Shown here: positions 21,434 to 30,782 of the stretch, piece by piece | Layout: each line of letters opens with the position of its first letter | Numbering within the stretch: the first letter of the stretch is position 1 | The notes under the pieces: model-generated | The model's input: only the letters and a program-made list of their open reading frames with translations | Database searches by the model: none | Told to the model about the DNA's origin: nothing | Program-made: the position numbers and the translations under genes | Assembly: GCF_026183695.1 (NCBI RefSeq) | Contig: NZ_JAPFRD010000006.1 | Span: 1 to 64,000, forward strand | Reading direction: 5' to 3' | Origin: Alteromonas aquimaris | GTDB lineage: Bacteria; Pseudomonadota; Gammaproteobacteria; Enterobacterales; Alteromonadaceae | DNA length: 64,000 bases

Positions 21434-22321
21434 TGGTGTATGTTCCGAGTGACGAATTAACAAATCTCTGAACGATTCGGCTGCGGGACTGATAGGCCGG
21501 TTTTTCAAGGTGACGACCTGCCAGTAGGTGCTAATCGGGAATCCTTCAACATTCAATATTTTTATCTGGTCCTCCGCGTTTTGAGCCACCGTATGACGAG
21601 ACAGTATTGCCAGACCAAGCCCGGAAGAAACAGCCAGACGGATGGCATCATTGCTCTCAATCATCATTACATTGTCCAGTTTAATATGATGCGTTTGGCA
21701 GAACTCATCGATGGCATTTCTGGTGGCACTGCCCGGCTCTCTTAGCAAAAACTTGTTATTGGCTAACGTTGCAAGATCACACTGGTCAGGACCTTGAAAA
21801 TCCGGAGGGGCGATCACAACTAATTCATTTTCTTGAAAAGGGGTGGCGATGATTGGCATATCTGCAGGGGGCTGACTAAAAATATATAAGTCGTCCTTAT
21901 TGTTTTCCATTCGTTCAATAACCTGGGCGCGATTGCCAATAGTGAACTGGACGTCTATGTTTGGGTGGGCTTTACAAAAAGAACTTAACAGAGGCGGAAT
22001 AACATATTTTACGGTTGTCACTACAGCCAAATTTAACGCGCCCGTTTCCATACCTTTAAGGGCCTGAATTTGACTGTGCAGCTTATCTTGAGAATTTTGT
22101 ATTTCCTGCGCGCATTGATATACCGCCACACCAGCCTCGGTCATTCGAAGTGTGCCCTGGTATTGTTCAAGCAGAGGCATACCTATAATTTCTGTTATTT
22201 TTTTTAACTGCAAAGAGATAGTCGGTTGTGAAAGTGACATCGCTGTGGAAGCCGCTGTAACCGAACCGCAATCAACCACCTGTCGAAATACTTCCAGTAA
22301 GCGAAATGTGAGTGCATACAT
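21425..22321 (-). CDS. LysR-family transcriptional regulator
   Basis: A 298-residue regulator. The N-terminal winged helix is typical ([20 protein letters not shown] then [20 protein letters not shown]), followed by the linker helix and a periplasmic-binding-protein-like effector domain from about residue 90. It is divergent from purE with about 190 bp between them, but a purine role is not established; LysR regulators often act on the divergent gene. Its 3' end overlaps the histidine kinase gene by 9 bp. Confidence 0.88.
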   Translation of the reverse strand: MYALTFRLLEVFRQVVDCGSVTAASTAMSLSQPTISLQLKKITEIIGMPLLEQYQGTLRMTEAGVAVYQCAQEIQNSQDKLHSQIQALKGMETGALNLAVVTTVKYVIPPLLSSFCKAHPNIDVQFTIGNRAQVIERMENNKDDLYIFSQPPADMPIIATPFQENELVVIAPPDFQGPDQCDLATLANNKFLLREPGSATRNAIDEFCQTHHIKLDNVMMIESNDAIRLAVSSGLGLAILSRHTVAQNAEDQIKILNVEGFPISTYWQVVTLKNRPISPAAESFRDLLIRHSEHTPLA

Positions 22322-22514
22322 AAACTATCCCGCCATTATTAGCATTAAAATTTATTGTTATTGATGAATGATATTAAAGTTAAACTCCTCTTTTGGCTAT
22401 GGGCAACGCGCGGCTTTTGCGTTAAAATTGCCCGCTTTTCCACTCACCGTTTTTCGTGCTCACAAAACTGCATTTGTAGCGCACGGAAAAAAATAGCGTT
22501 ATCAGGAGCTGTTG

Positions 22515-23003
22515 ATGGCAAAAGTCGCGATTGTTATGGGTTCAACCTCAGATTGGCCTACAATGCAGCAGGCCGCGAAAATGCTGCGCTCGTTCGGGGT
22601 CGAATTTGAAGCAAAAGTTGTATCCGCTCACCGCACCCCTAATTTGCTTGTGGAATTTGCCGAGGGCGCTGCCGAAGAGGGTTTTAGCGTAATTATCGCA
22701 GGAGCTGGGGGAGCCGCCCACTTGCCAGGTATGATTGCTGCCCATACACATCTCCCTGTTTTTGGTTGCCCTGTACAGTCTAAGGCATTAAACGGGCTCG
22801 ACTCTTTGCTCTCCATAGTCCAAATGCCTAAAGGTGTCGCCGTAGGAACGCTGGCGATTGGCGAAGCCGGTGCTGCTAATGCAGGTTTGCTTGCCGCTCA
22901 GGTTGTCGCTTTACAACACCCCGAGGTGGCTGACGCAATTAAACAGTTCCGTAACAAACAAACTGAAACTGTGCTGAGCAACAGTAATTTGGAGCTTAAT
23001 TGA
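22515..23003 (+). CDS. purE: N5-carboxyaminoimidazole ribonucleotide mutase
   Basis: A 162-residue class I PurE that converts N5-CAIR to CAIR in purine synthesis. The signatures [35 protein letters not shown] and [17 protein letters not shown] are all present. ATG 22515 is fixed by AGGAG six bases upstream. The stop overlaps the purK start (TGATG), so the two consecutive enzymes are coupled. Confidence 0.96.
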   Translation: MAKVAIVMGSTSDWPTMQQAAKMLRSFGVEFEAKVVSAHRTPNLLVEFAEGAAEEGFSVIIAGAGGAAHLPGMIAAHTHLPVFGCPVQSKALNGLDSLLSIVQMPKGVAVGTLAIGEAGAANAGLLAAQVVALQHPEVADAIKQFRNKQTETVLSNSNLELN

Positions 23004-24151
23004 TGCAAGTGCTGGTTTATGGGGCCGGGCAGCTGGCGCAAATGATGTACCTTGAAGGCTGCCCAATGGGTATCGAAGTACATGCTGTCGATGTTAAAAA
23101 TGAACAAGTGGTTCACCCTGTTTCTAAGCAGGTAATTGAAATTTCTCTAGCGCATGCCATAGCCAATGCTGACGCCTTAACAGTTGAATTCGAACATGTT
23201 CCCGAACACTTACTTGAGCAAGCTTCCCGCTCAGGCAAATTGTTTCCTTCCATTGACGCTGTGCTTATCGGCGCAGACAGAGTACGTGAAAAACGTTTGT
23301 TAACGCGGCTGGGCGTGAAAAATTGCGCGCACCAGGTTGTCACCCATATTGACCAGTTGGATGAATGTGTAGAAGCGTTAGGCGAGCGATTGATTGTAAA
23401 GGCAAGCAGGGATGGTTATGACGGTTATGGACAGTGGCGATTAACTGAAAAATCTGAATTACCGGCCCTTAAGTCAGCGCTGCAGGGATTAGATTTGCAA
23501 ACCGTACCACTGGTTGTCGAGCAGATGCTAGAGTTTGATCGGGAAGTGTCAATTATCGGTGTAAGAGATAAACAAGGCGTAGTTCGCGTTTATCCGCTCG
23601 CCGAAAATCTTCACCATAAGGGGCAATTGCATGTTTCCGTTGCCCCCGCATTCAATATTACAGAGGCTTTGCAACAACAGGCGGAAGCAATTTTTACCAC
23701 CCTTGCAGAAGGTATGGAATATATTGGTGTACTGGCTGTGGAATTGTTCCAATGTGGGGAGCAGTTATTAGTCAATGAGATAGCGCCACGTGTGCATAAT
23801 TCGGGGCATTGGACATTAAGTGGCAGCGATGTCAGCCAGTTTAATAATCACCTGCGTGCTGTAACCGGGTTACCGCTTGGTCGATGCAATTCACATAGAA
23901 TCAGTGCAATGATCAACATCATTGCCTGCAGTGCATTTTCAAGTGACTTGTTAAGTATCCCTGGATGTCATCTTTACTGGTATGGAAAAACTGTGCGCGA
24001 GAAGCGTAAGATGGGGCATATCAACGTTACCGCAGAAAACTATGCTGAGCTGGGTGATAAGCTCCTGGCGTTGAGTGAATATCTCCCAATAGAATATTTC
24101 CCAAAGTTAGTGAGTGAAGCGAAGCGATTAAAATCACTAAGTGCTGCTTGA
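23003..24151 (+). CDS. purK: N5-carboxyaminoimidazole ribonucleotide synthase
   Basis: A 382-residue ATP-grasp enzyme that makes N5-CAIR from AIR, bicarbonate and ATP, feeding PurE. The N-terminal GAGQLAQMMYLEGCPMG replaces the common GxGQLGRM. The ATP-grasp core (LIVKASRDGYDGYGQWRL, then VEQMLEFDREVSIIGVRD, then NEIAPRVHNSGHWTLSG) is complete. The ATG at 23003 overlaps the purE stop, with GGAGC upstream. A GC-rich hairpin follows the stop. Confidence 0.95.
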   Translation: MQVLVYGAGQLAQMMYLEGCPMGIEVHAVDVKNEQVVHPVSKQVIEISLAHAIANADALTVEFEHVPEHLLEQASRSGKLFPSIDAVLIGADRVREKRLLTRLGVKNCAHQVVTHIDQLDECVEALGERLIVKASRDGYDGYGQWRLTEKSELPALKSALQGLDLQTVPLVVEQMLEFDREVSIIGVRDKQGVVRVYPLAENLHHKGQLHVSVAPAFNITEALQQQAEAIFTTLAEGMEYIGVLAVELFQCGEQLLVNEIAPRVHNSGHWTLSGSDVSQFNNHLRAVTGLPLGRCNSHRISAMINIIACSAFSSDLLSIPGCHLYWYGKTVREKRKMGHINVTAENYAELGDKLLALSEYLPIEYFPKLVSEAKRLKSLSAA

Positions 24152-24161
24152 CAAGTGGAGT

Positions 24162-24188
24162 GCGGACGCTAAAATACGCGTCCGCTTT
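24162..24188 (+). terminator. Probable terminator after purK
   Basis: A perfect 8 bp stem GCGGACGC/GCGTCCGC with an 8-base A/T-rich loop is followed by TTT only. It is placed 10 bases after the purK stop and before the tRNA gene. Confidence 0.6.
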
Positions 24189-24221
24189 GGCCGGAATTGG
24201 TTGAAGCGAGTACTTTAGTGT

Positions 24222-24297
<76 letters not shown>

Positions 24298-24305
24298 TTT
24301 TTTTA

Positions 24306-24360
24306 CTTTTTACTTTTTAACTTTTTACTTTTTAACTTTTTACTTTTTAACTTTTTACTT
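24306..24360. repeat. 15 bp minisatellite, 3.7 copies
   Basis: The unit CTTTTTACTTTTTAA repeats perfectly at 24306, 24321 and 24336, with a partial fourth copy at 24351, directly after the tRNA-Thr 3' end and its T run. It is non-coding and prone to slippage. Confidence 0.9.
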
Positions 24361-24497
24361 CTCATTATTTTTCCTGTTTATCTCCCTCTCTTCCATTCTG
24401 GTCTTCGTATCACGCTTTAACGACATGTAAATGCTATACCATTTCGTAGGTTACTTTGTTAACGTAGATTTTTGACAAAAAAGAGTGAAATATTACG

Positions 24498-24983
24498 ATG
24501 ATGAAACTACGCTTTTTAGCTGCTTTCATTTTACTTGGGCTAGCTAAGCTGTCACACGCATCAACTCATCAGATTGAAGTAAGAGATGTGTATGCTAAGG
24601 CTACCTTTGCAATGGCAACGACTGCGGCCGTTTATATGACACTAGAAAATCAAAGCGACAAAGAAAGACAACTAAATTCTGTCACGGTCGACAAAACGCT
24701 TGCTGATGAAGCCCAAATCCACACCACACAAATGGTAGGGGAAATGGCAAAGATGCGGGAAGTTAAAAAAGGTGTGACGTTACCATCACATCAAGCCGTT
24801 CAATTTATGCCGGGGGGACATCATATCATGTTGCTTGGTTTAAAAAGGCCGCTTAAGAAAGGAGATAGCTTCATGCTCACCCTGCTTTTCGATGAGGGGG
24901 CATCTCACTCAGTTAACGTTATTGTCCGTAAAGAACACCCTGTGCCAACTCAGTCTGAGCATCACCATGATTCTCATCATTAA
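24498..24983 (+). CDS. Periplasmic copper chaperone, PCu(A)C family
   Basis: The 161-residue product has a signal peptide (MMKLRFLAAFILLGLAKLSHA) and the PCuAC/DUF461 domain. Copper ligands are suggested by His and Met in IHTTQMVGEMAKMREV and by the family segment PGGHHIMLLGLKRPLKKGD. The C-terminus is histidine-rich (EHHHDSHH), which could add metal binding. Family members deliver Cu(I) to the CuA site of cytochrome oxidase. No SCO gene is adjacent. The second ATG at 24501 is an equally possible start. Confidence 0.88.
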   Translation: MMKLRFLAAFILLGLAKLSHASTHQIEVRDVYAKATFAMATTAAVYMTLENQSDKERQLNSVTVDKTLADEAQIHTTQMVGEMAKMREVKKGVTLPSHQAVQFMPGGHHIMLLGLKRPLKKGDSFMLTLLFDEGASHSVNVIVRKEHPVPTQSEHHHDSHH

Positions 24984-25104
24984 ACATTAAAGCAATGCTA
25001 TTTCTCATTTTTGTAATCCAAAATGCGCTTTAAGGGATATTAAATATATATAACACGGGGCTAATCAGTCCTTATTTTTTTGTCTGCTTAACAAGGGGTA
25101 ATGA

Positions 25105-25578
25105 ATGAGTAAAATCGACATCGGTATTTCTGAAGGAGATCGTAATCAGGTCGCAGAAGGGTTGAAGAGCCTCTTAGCTGACTCGTATACATTGTATCTT
25201 CAGACGCATAATTTTCACTGGAACGTGATTGGCCCCCAGTTTCGTGATCTGCACTTAATGTTTGAGGAGCATTACACCGAACTGGCTGAAGCTGTGGATG
25301 ATATTGCTGAACGGATCAGAACGTTAGATGTTCCCGCACCAGGCACCTATAAAGCTTTCGTTGAACTTAGTTCAATTGAGGAAGTGGATGGTGTACCTGA
25401 AGCTACTGAAATGGTGCGCTTATTGACCCATGGCCACGAACAGGTAGTGAAAACCTGCCGAAAGGCCCTTAAAATGGCGCAGGAGGCAGACGACGAGTCT
25501 ACTATCGCGCTGGTTTCAGACCGTATGAGAGTTCACGAAAAAACTGCCTGGATGTTACGGGCACTCACTCAAAAATAA
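25105..25578 (+). CDS. dps: Dps-family ferritin-like DNA-protection protein
   Basis: A 157-residue four-helix protein with the inter-subunit ferroxidase motif [20 protein letters not shown] and the following [18 protein letters not shown]. Dps dodecamers oxidise and store iron, and many bind DNA in stationary phase. The N-terminal tail is short and poorly basic ([13 protein letters not shown]), so DNA binding is uncertain. AAGGGG lies 7-8 bases before ATG 25105. The sugar dehydrogenase gene follows 13 bp later and may be co-transcribed. Confidence 0.92.
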   Translation: MSKIDIGISEGDRNQVAEGLKSLLADSYTLYLQTHNFHWNVIGPQFRDLHLMFEEHYTELAEAVDDIAERIRTLDVPAPGTYKAFVELSSIEEVDGVPEATEMVRLLTHGHEQVVKTCRKALKMAQEADDESTIALVSDRMRVHEKTAWMLRALTQK

Positions 25579-25591
25579 AATAGGAAAAATT

Positions 25592-26701
25592 TTGAATAAT
25601 ACGTCCATCTTCTGTCGCTTCGCTGCGACTAGCTTAATTGCTTGTTCAGTCTCTGTGACTGCGGCTGACACTGCCGAGTTAGAGGTTAAAGAGTTGGCAA
25701 CAGGGTTAAATCACCCTTGGGGTATGACGTTCCTGCCTGATAACAGGCTGGTCATTACCGAGCGTGGAGGAGCCATTCGTATTTACGATGCGCAGAATGG
25801 GTTGAGTAGCGATTTACAGGGGGTACCGGACGCTGCTACGAACAATCAGGGCGGAATGCTAGATATTGTCGCTGATCCGGATTTTGCTAACAATCAGACG
25901 TTATATTTTTGTTACAGCAAACCCGGTGAAGGGGGCAGTAGCTCCGCAGTCAGCCAAGCAAGGTTAGACGGAGAAATGCTGGTGGAAGTCAAAGATGTTT
26001 TCACTGCTCAGCCTTTGGTTGACAATGGCTTTCATTTTGGCTGCCGATTAGGCTTCGATGCGCAGAAAAATTTGTATATCACATTAGGTGATCGCTACAA
26101 ATATATGAAAGAAGCGCAGAACCCTGACAACCATTTCGGGACGATTGTTCGTATTCGTCCTGACGGCTCCGTTCCTGAAGATAATCCTTTTATTGATGGT
26201 AATGCACCTGAAGTCTTCAGCTATGGGCATCGAAACGTGCAAGGACTGACCATTCACCCTGTGACGGGTGATGTGTGGGCCATGGAGCATGGTCCCAAAG
26301 GTGGCGATGAAGTTAATAAACTGGGTAAAGGGAATAACTATGGTTGGCCAACTATCACCTACGGTGTGGATTATAGCGGCGAGATCATTTCTGATAAAAC
26401 CAAACAGCAAGGTATGGAGCAACCCGTCATTTATTGGGACCCTTCTATAGCTCCCAGTGGTATGACGTTTTATCAGGGCGACAAATTTAAGGCCTGGCAA
26501 GGTGATTTGCTCGTGGGCGCGCTGAAATTCACCCATCTGCGCCGCATTGAAATGGATGGCGACAAGCCTGGCAAACAACATGAATACTTGCGAGATCGCA
26601 ACCAGCGTATTCGTGATGTTGAAGTGGGGCCGGACGGATTAATCTATCTGCTCACTGATGAAGCGAATGGCAAGTTATTACAGGTGTCACCGGGTAAATA
26701 A
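25592..26701 (+). CDS. PQQ-dependent sugar (aldose) dehydrogenase family protein
   Basis: A 369-residue exported beta-propeller of the soluble glucose/sorbosone dehydrogenase (GSDH/YliI) family. Family segments: GLNHPWGMTFLPDNRLVITE, FHFGCRLGFDAQKNLYITLG, YGHRNVQGLTIHP and WAMEHGPKGGDEVN, with the His and Arg that bind PQQ in relatives. The start is TTG with AGGAAA upstream. The signal region contains LIAC (residues 15-18), so it may be a lipoprotein; otherwise type I cleavage after SVTA is likely. Activity would need PQQ, and no PQQ synthesis genes are seen here. Confidence 0.87.
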   Translation: MNNTSIFCRFAATSLIACSVSVTAADTAELEVKELATGLNHPWGMTFLPDNRLVITERGGAIRIYDAQNGLSSDLQGVPDAATNNQGGMLDIVADPDFANNQTLYFCYSKPGEGGSSSAVSQARLDGEMLVEVKDVFTAQPLVDNGFHFGCRLGFDAQKNLYITLGDRYKYMKEAQNPDNHFGTIVRIRPDGSVPEDNPFIDGNAPEVFSYGHRNVQGLTIHPVTGDVWAMEHGPKGGDEVNKLGKGNNYGWPTITYGVDYSGEIISDKTKQQGMEQPVIYWDPSIAPSGMTFYQGDKFKAWQGDLLVGALKFTHLRRIEMDGDKPGKQHEYLRDRNQRIRDVEVGPDGLIYLLTDEANGKLLQVSPGK

Positions 26702-27053
26702 AAAAGTTGAATGGACTCACTGTCGAATTCTTAATGCGAAAGTGAGTCAACTATTCCATATCATTAAAGGGGGCTGACGTAGAAAAATACGTTCGCCCTG
26801 ATAAAGCTAGGTTATTTCTTACCATCAGAAGAGAGCCAACGGTGCGAATCAAAGGAGGGGCGAGCACTTTAGTTATGTGGGTCCATCAGATAAACAAACT
26901 GCATATCCTCCCCCTATATTAAGACACCCAACCTAGCACCTAATTCTGTGCCGCGCTGCCGCTTACCGGTTTTACAGAAAAGTCAGGCTTATGGCGGATA
27001 CCGTTGTTGTGATACTGTCCAAGCATAAAAAATAAGTTGACCACGCAACCTAA
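26702..27053. other. Intergenic, imperfect stem-loops only
   Basis: The stretch after the sugar dehydrogenase contains an 8 bp inverted repeat (GACTCACT at 26714-26721, AGTGAGTC at 26741-26748) with no T run and a smaller ACGTA/TACGT hairpin near 26780-26800. No open frame looks real. The first hairpin could stop transcription or protect the 3' end. Confidence 0.4.
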
Positions 27054-27530
27054 TCAACCTAGTAACCACTCTGGGGTTATCTCGACATAGTGACTTGCTA
27101 CATTGATTAGACTGGTGGCAGTCAACGTGGGCACGCCATATACGTCAACATCTTTACCATTATGTGTCTTAAGTCTGTCTACCAGTATGTCAAAGTCGCC
27201 GTCGCCGGAAACGAGTATAAGCTTATCGACTCGTTCAGCATTTTCCAGCATGTCGATGGTAATGCCTACATCCCAGTCACCTTTGGCGCTGCCGTCTGCA
27301 CGTTGAATGAAAGGTTTTAATTTCACTTCAAAACCAATCGCACGTAGAATATTTTGAAATTCCTGTTGTTTTTTGTCTCCCCGCTCCACGGCATAGGCAA
27401 TGGCGGTGATGACGTCTTTACCTTCGGTGACGGTACGCCAGAATTTATTGTAATCAAAATTCCGTTTATAGGCTTGTCGGGTGGTGTAATAGACGTTTTG
27501 CACATCAACAAAGATAGCGATTTTTTCCAT
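27054..27530 (-). CDS. NYN-domain (PIN-like) putative ribonuclease, LabA/DUF88 family
   Basis: The 158-residue single-domain protein has the acidic residues expected of NYN nucleases: Asp in IAIFVDVQNVYY, GDWDVGITIDML, and LILVSGDGDFDILVDRL. Family members are predicted metal-dependent RNA endonucleases; the target here is unknown. There is no signal peptide and no partner gene beside it; it is flanked by two gene-poor stretches. Confidence 0.88.
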   Translation of the reverse strand: MEKIAIFVDVQNVYYTTRQAYKRNFDYNKFWRTVTEGKDVITAIAYAVERGDKKQQEFQNILRAIGFEVKLKPFIQRADGSAKGDWDVGITIDMLENAERVDKLILVSGDGDFDILVDRLKTHNGKDVDVYGVPTLTATSLINVASHYVEITPEWLLG

Positions 27531-28122
27531 AGAATTCTTTCTTAAATTTTCCAGTATGCCAGGCGTTGGTCATTGACCCATTGATTGGCGCGATAGACGA
27601 AGTGTGTAGTATGTCAATGGTTGAGCCGCTCACAGGTACAATGCACTCTTTTCCCGCTTTCCGCCATTCATAAAATAAAAAACATATTTTCGCCCTTTTA
27701 ACTGCGAGACATCAGGGCATCAATCGAGCGAATACATTGCATTACATCGAGGAGCCATAGGTCGGTAGGGATATGAATTGTTTTGCTAGGTCCAACGTTG
27801 AACAAAGCGCAAGGTCATGTCAGGGAAGCGGCCTGTATCACCACTGTACTGGAATCGCTTGTGTTGCCACCATTTAGTTTCATTTTTAAGAACCCAATAT
27901 AAGGCGAATTATAATCTTCTAAGCGACTCGGCCGCTATCAATGCCTGTATAATTTGGATCCCAGTCCTCCCAGCCTGTCTACAAAAATGGAGAAATGCCA
28001 GTTTAGAAAAAACAACGCCTGACTGTTTGCAAGGCTTAGGGGGCGAGAACATGCCGGATTATTACAGTGGACGTATATCATCTTGGCAAAAAGTTAACCG
28101 GGATAGGGTTGTTATCTGGCAG
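27531..28122. other. Intergenic ~590 bp, no convincing gene
   Basis: The longest gene-free gap in the interior of the window. A 112-codon frame (27817-28155, plus strand) exists but shows no family similarity and no good ribosome-binding site, and it runs through the terminator of the opposite-strand peptidase gene, so I reject it. No tRNA, repeat or clear promoter was found. Confidence 0.45.
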
Positions 28123-28146
28123 AAAAACGCGCCCCATGGGGCGCGG
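28123..28146 (-). terminator. Rho-independent terminator of the S9 peptidase gene
   Basis: A perfect 18 bp palindrome CGCGCCCCATGGGGCGCG (28128-28145) is followed, on the minus strand, by TTTTT (28123-28127). It sits 6 bases after the peptidase stop. Confidence 0.85.
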
Positions 28147-28151
28147 TTTCG

Positions 28152-30233
28152 TTAGTGGGAAGTTGCCACCTTTTTGTCGTGGTGATGGTCATTCTCTCTA
28201 TAACGTTCAAACCAGGCTATAATATTACCGACTTTTTGAATCAGGCGGGAAGGTTTACCCGCAATTCCATGCGGCGCGCCGGGGATCCTTACCATTGCTG
28301 CATCCACACCTTTCAATCGCAACGCCTGGTAAAATTGCTCCGATTCGCTTATCGGCGTACGGTAGTCTGATTCACCAGTTAATAATAAAGTAGGAGTATT
28401 TACGTTTCCAACTAATGAAAGCGGTGAACGCTTCCATAACTGATCGGCAATATTCCAAGGCATGTCGGGCATCCAATACTGGCTAAAAAACGGGTAGGCG
28501 TCTGCGGTGAGTGCAAAGCTCATCCAGTTGATGACAGGTTTGGCAACAACGGCCGCTTTGAAGCGATCGGTTTTGCCTATAGACCAAGCTGTAAGCACCC
28601 CACCGCCGGAGCCGCCGGTTATAAATAAATTACTTTTATCTACATTACCCTGTGCGATGGCTGCATCCACCACATCCATCAGATCGTTGTAATCTTGCGA
28701 GGGGTAGTTGTGATGGATCAGGTTACCAAAGTCTTCCCCATACGAACTGCTCCCACGAGGATTAGACCACACCACCATGTAGCCTTTGGATGCCATCAAC
28801 TGAACTTCCATGGAAAAATGCGGACCATACGCTGCATGAGGACCGCCATGAATCTCAAGAATTAATGGGTAGCTTTTGCTGCTGTCAAAATGGGGAGGAT
28901 AGGCTACCCAGGCATCAATTTTGCGCTCGTCTACCGACGAGGTAACGTTCAATGGCTTCACCTCTGCCAGCGCCAAATGACCCAATGCATCGCTGTTTAA
29001 GTCGGTTAATTCTACCTGCTTGTCACTACCTGCTTTTATCAGGGCGAGGTCGGCGGGCTTATTCATATTCGCTTTGGTAAACGCAATATCGCCATTTTGG
29101 TTGACGGCAAACTTACCTGATGTATAAGGACGCCCCATGGACTGCCCCCCTAACGTCACCGCAATTTTTTGAATATTGCCCGACAAATCGGTGCTGGCAA
29201 CTTTATGCTCTCCCTGGTCAAGGTAAGAAAACACGATTGTTTCGCTGTTGGGTTTCCAATAAAAATTTTGGATAGAGCGATCTAGTGCCGAGGTAATACG
29301 ATTAGCTTCACCAGAGGCCAGGTCCATCACCATTAAATCAGCATTCTGGTAAGACAGTTTTCGGTCATTAAGCTGCATGAAAGCCAATTTTTTACCGTTC
29401 GGGCTTAGCTGCGGGGAAAACTCCGGGCCAGTCATGGAAGTAACCTGGGTGATATCACGTGTGTGAATATCGACCTTATAAATATCTGACGTCAATGGAT
29501 TTAAGGCATAGTCTTCGTTTCGGTTCGCAGAAAAGAAAATCGACTTATTGTTTTTCGCGAATGCCAGTGTGCCTGAATGGGGAAACTTACCAGTTGTTAA
29601 CTGCCGGGGAGTACCGCCCGTCACCGGTAAAATGTATAGCTGCTTATAACCGTGTGGAAGATAGCCTGCACCATCTGATCGATAATGGGTACGCTCAATA
29701 AATTTCGCACTATCCGCCCATGTTGCCCCATCGGGTTTTGCTGGCATGTCGGTGAAAAGGGGTGTTTCCTTAGCCGGAGTGAACATGCTAAACGCCAGAG
29801 CTTTACTGTCGTGGGACCAGGTAATGTCGGCAGGACGGTAGGGCAGCGTCGAGATTTTAGCATGCTCCGCTGAGTCGAAATAATACACATAGATTTGAGA
29901 ATTGGACACATACGCTAGCATATTGCCATCGGGCGAGAGGGAAGCCTGACTAACACTGTCATCTTGAGCAATAAGCGGACGGTGTTTGTTACCATCTAAT
30001 GACACTTGCCACAGCGCGGTATGGGTACGATCCTTCATGATATCCATAGAGCGGCGTTCATATATAATACTTTTGCCATTGTGACTGAACAGCATTGAGC
30101 CTGGGTATTCCAGGTTGAAGGTGTCTGCGTACTGTAAGGTCGTGGGCAGTGCAGTATCTGTTTCCTGGGGGACTGCCGCCCCTTTAAACGTGGTCGCGGC
30201 TAAAAATAATGAGGCATACCAAGTATATCGCAT
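28152..30233 (-). CDS. Secreted S9 family (prolyl oligopeptidase-type) peptidase
   Basis: The 693-residue product has a signal peptide (MRYTWYASLFLAATTFKGAA). An N-terminal WD40-like/PD40 propeller (~40-410) has repeats such as ISQASLSPDGNMLAYVSNS-like blades. The C-terminal alpha/beta hydrolase carries the catalytic Ser in ITGGSGGGVLTAW (~541), Asp in LLTGESDYRTPIS (~622) and His in GAPHGIAGKPS (~655). The segment EIHGGPHAAYG is the usual oxyanion region. It resembles S9C acylaminoacyl/dipeptidyl peptidases and likely degrades peptides in the periplasm. Single gene with its own terminator. Confidence 0.9.
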   Translation of the reverse strand: MRYTWYASLFLAATTFKGAAVPQETDTALPTTLQYADTFNLEYPGSMLFSHNGKSIIYERRSMDIMKDRTHTALWQVSLDGNKHRPLIAQDDSVSQASLSPDGNMLAYVSNSQIYVYYFDSAEHAKISTLPYRPADITWSHDSKALAFSMFTPAKETPLFTDMPAKPDGATWADSAKFIERTHYRSDGAGYLPHGYKQLYILPVTGGTPRQLTTGKFPHSGTLAFAKNNKSIFFSANRNEDYALNPLTSDIYKVDIHTRDITQVTSMTGPEFSPQLSPNGKKLAFMQLNDRKLSYQNADLMVMDLASGEANRITSALDRSIQNFYWKPNSETIVFSYLDQGEHKVASTDLSGNIQKIAVTLGGQSMGRPYTSGKFAVNQNGDIAFTKANMNKPADLALIKAGSDKQVELTDLNSDALGHLALAEVKPLNVTSSVDERKIDAWVAYPPHFDSSKSYPLILEIHGGPHAAYGPHFSMEVQLMASKGYMVVWSNPRGSSSYGEDFGNLIHHNYPSQDYNDLMDVVDAAIAQGNVDKSNLFITGGSGGGVLTAWSIGKTDRFKAAVVAKPVINWMSFALTADAYPFFSQYWMPDMPWNIADQLWKRSPLSLVGNVNTPTLLLTGESDYRTPISESEQFYQALRLKGVDAAMVRIPGAPHGIAGKPSRLIQKVGNIIAWFERYRENDHHHDKKVATSH

Positions 30234-30266
30234 GTGTCGTGTTACTCCTTTCCCTTTTATAAATGG

Positions 30267-30620
30267 TCAATCATCATCATGTTGAGACACTGATGCTGTA
30301 TTTTTTTTTAAAGTTACCCGGCCAAATAGAATGTCTTTATACATAACCCAGTCACCAATTAAACTATAAAGAGGGTAGCGGAAGGTTGCAGGCTTGTTTT
30401 TCTCATAAAAAAAATGCCCCACCCACGCAAATCCGTAGCCTAAGAATGGTAATAACCATAATAGTGCCCACTGTTGGGTGAAAAGTGCAAGAACCAGCAC
30501 GATTAGTACGAGAGTAGAACCGATAAAATGCAATAGCCGGCAAGTTGGATGAGCGTGCTCTTTTAAATAGTACGGGTAGAATTCGTCGAACGTGCGAAAT
30601 CGCTCTTCAGTTATGCTCAT
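30267..30620 (-). CDS. DUF962 / Mpo1-like membrane protein
   Basis: The 117-residue protein has the family pattern FDEFYPYYLKEHAHPTCRLL, HFIGSTLVLIV, VGHFFYEKNKPATFRYPLYS, and two or three hydrophobic segments. The conserved histidines (EHAHP, LHFIG, GHFF) match the Fe-binding residues of yeast Mpo1, a 2-hydroxy fatty acid dioxygenase. Activity in bacteria is not established. ATG 30620 is preferred over TTG 30626 because AGGGG lies six bases upstream. Confidence 0.85.
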   Translation of the reverse strand: MSITEERFRTFDEFYPYYLKEHAHPTCRLLHFIGSTLVLIVLVLALFTQQWALLWLLPFLGYGFAWVGHFFYEKNKPATFRYPLYSLIGDWVMYKDILFGRVTLKKNTASVSQHDDD

Positions 30621-30782
30621 TTGCAACCCCTAATTAAAACAAAACTAACTTACCATTTACGTTGCCATTAGAACAGTGGAAGTGTTTCAATGGGCTGCTA
30701 AAGCAAGAAAGTGTAAGGTTATTGTTTTTCTTCAGGCGCGCCCCATATACACTTTCACAATCGCATGAAACAGGCAGAGCAA

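Noticed and set aside
26084..26581. 165-codon minus-strand frame
   Set aside because: Shadow of the sugar dehydrogenase gene, which has complete family motifs on the plus strand.
27817..28155. 112-codon plus-strand frame
   Set aside because: No family likeness, no strong ribosome-binding site, and it runs through the terminator of the opposite-strand S9 peptidase.
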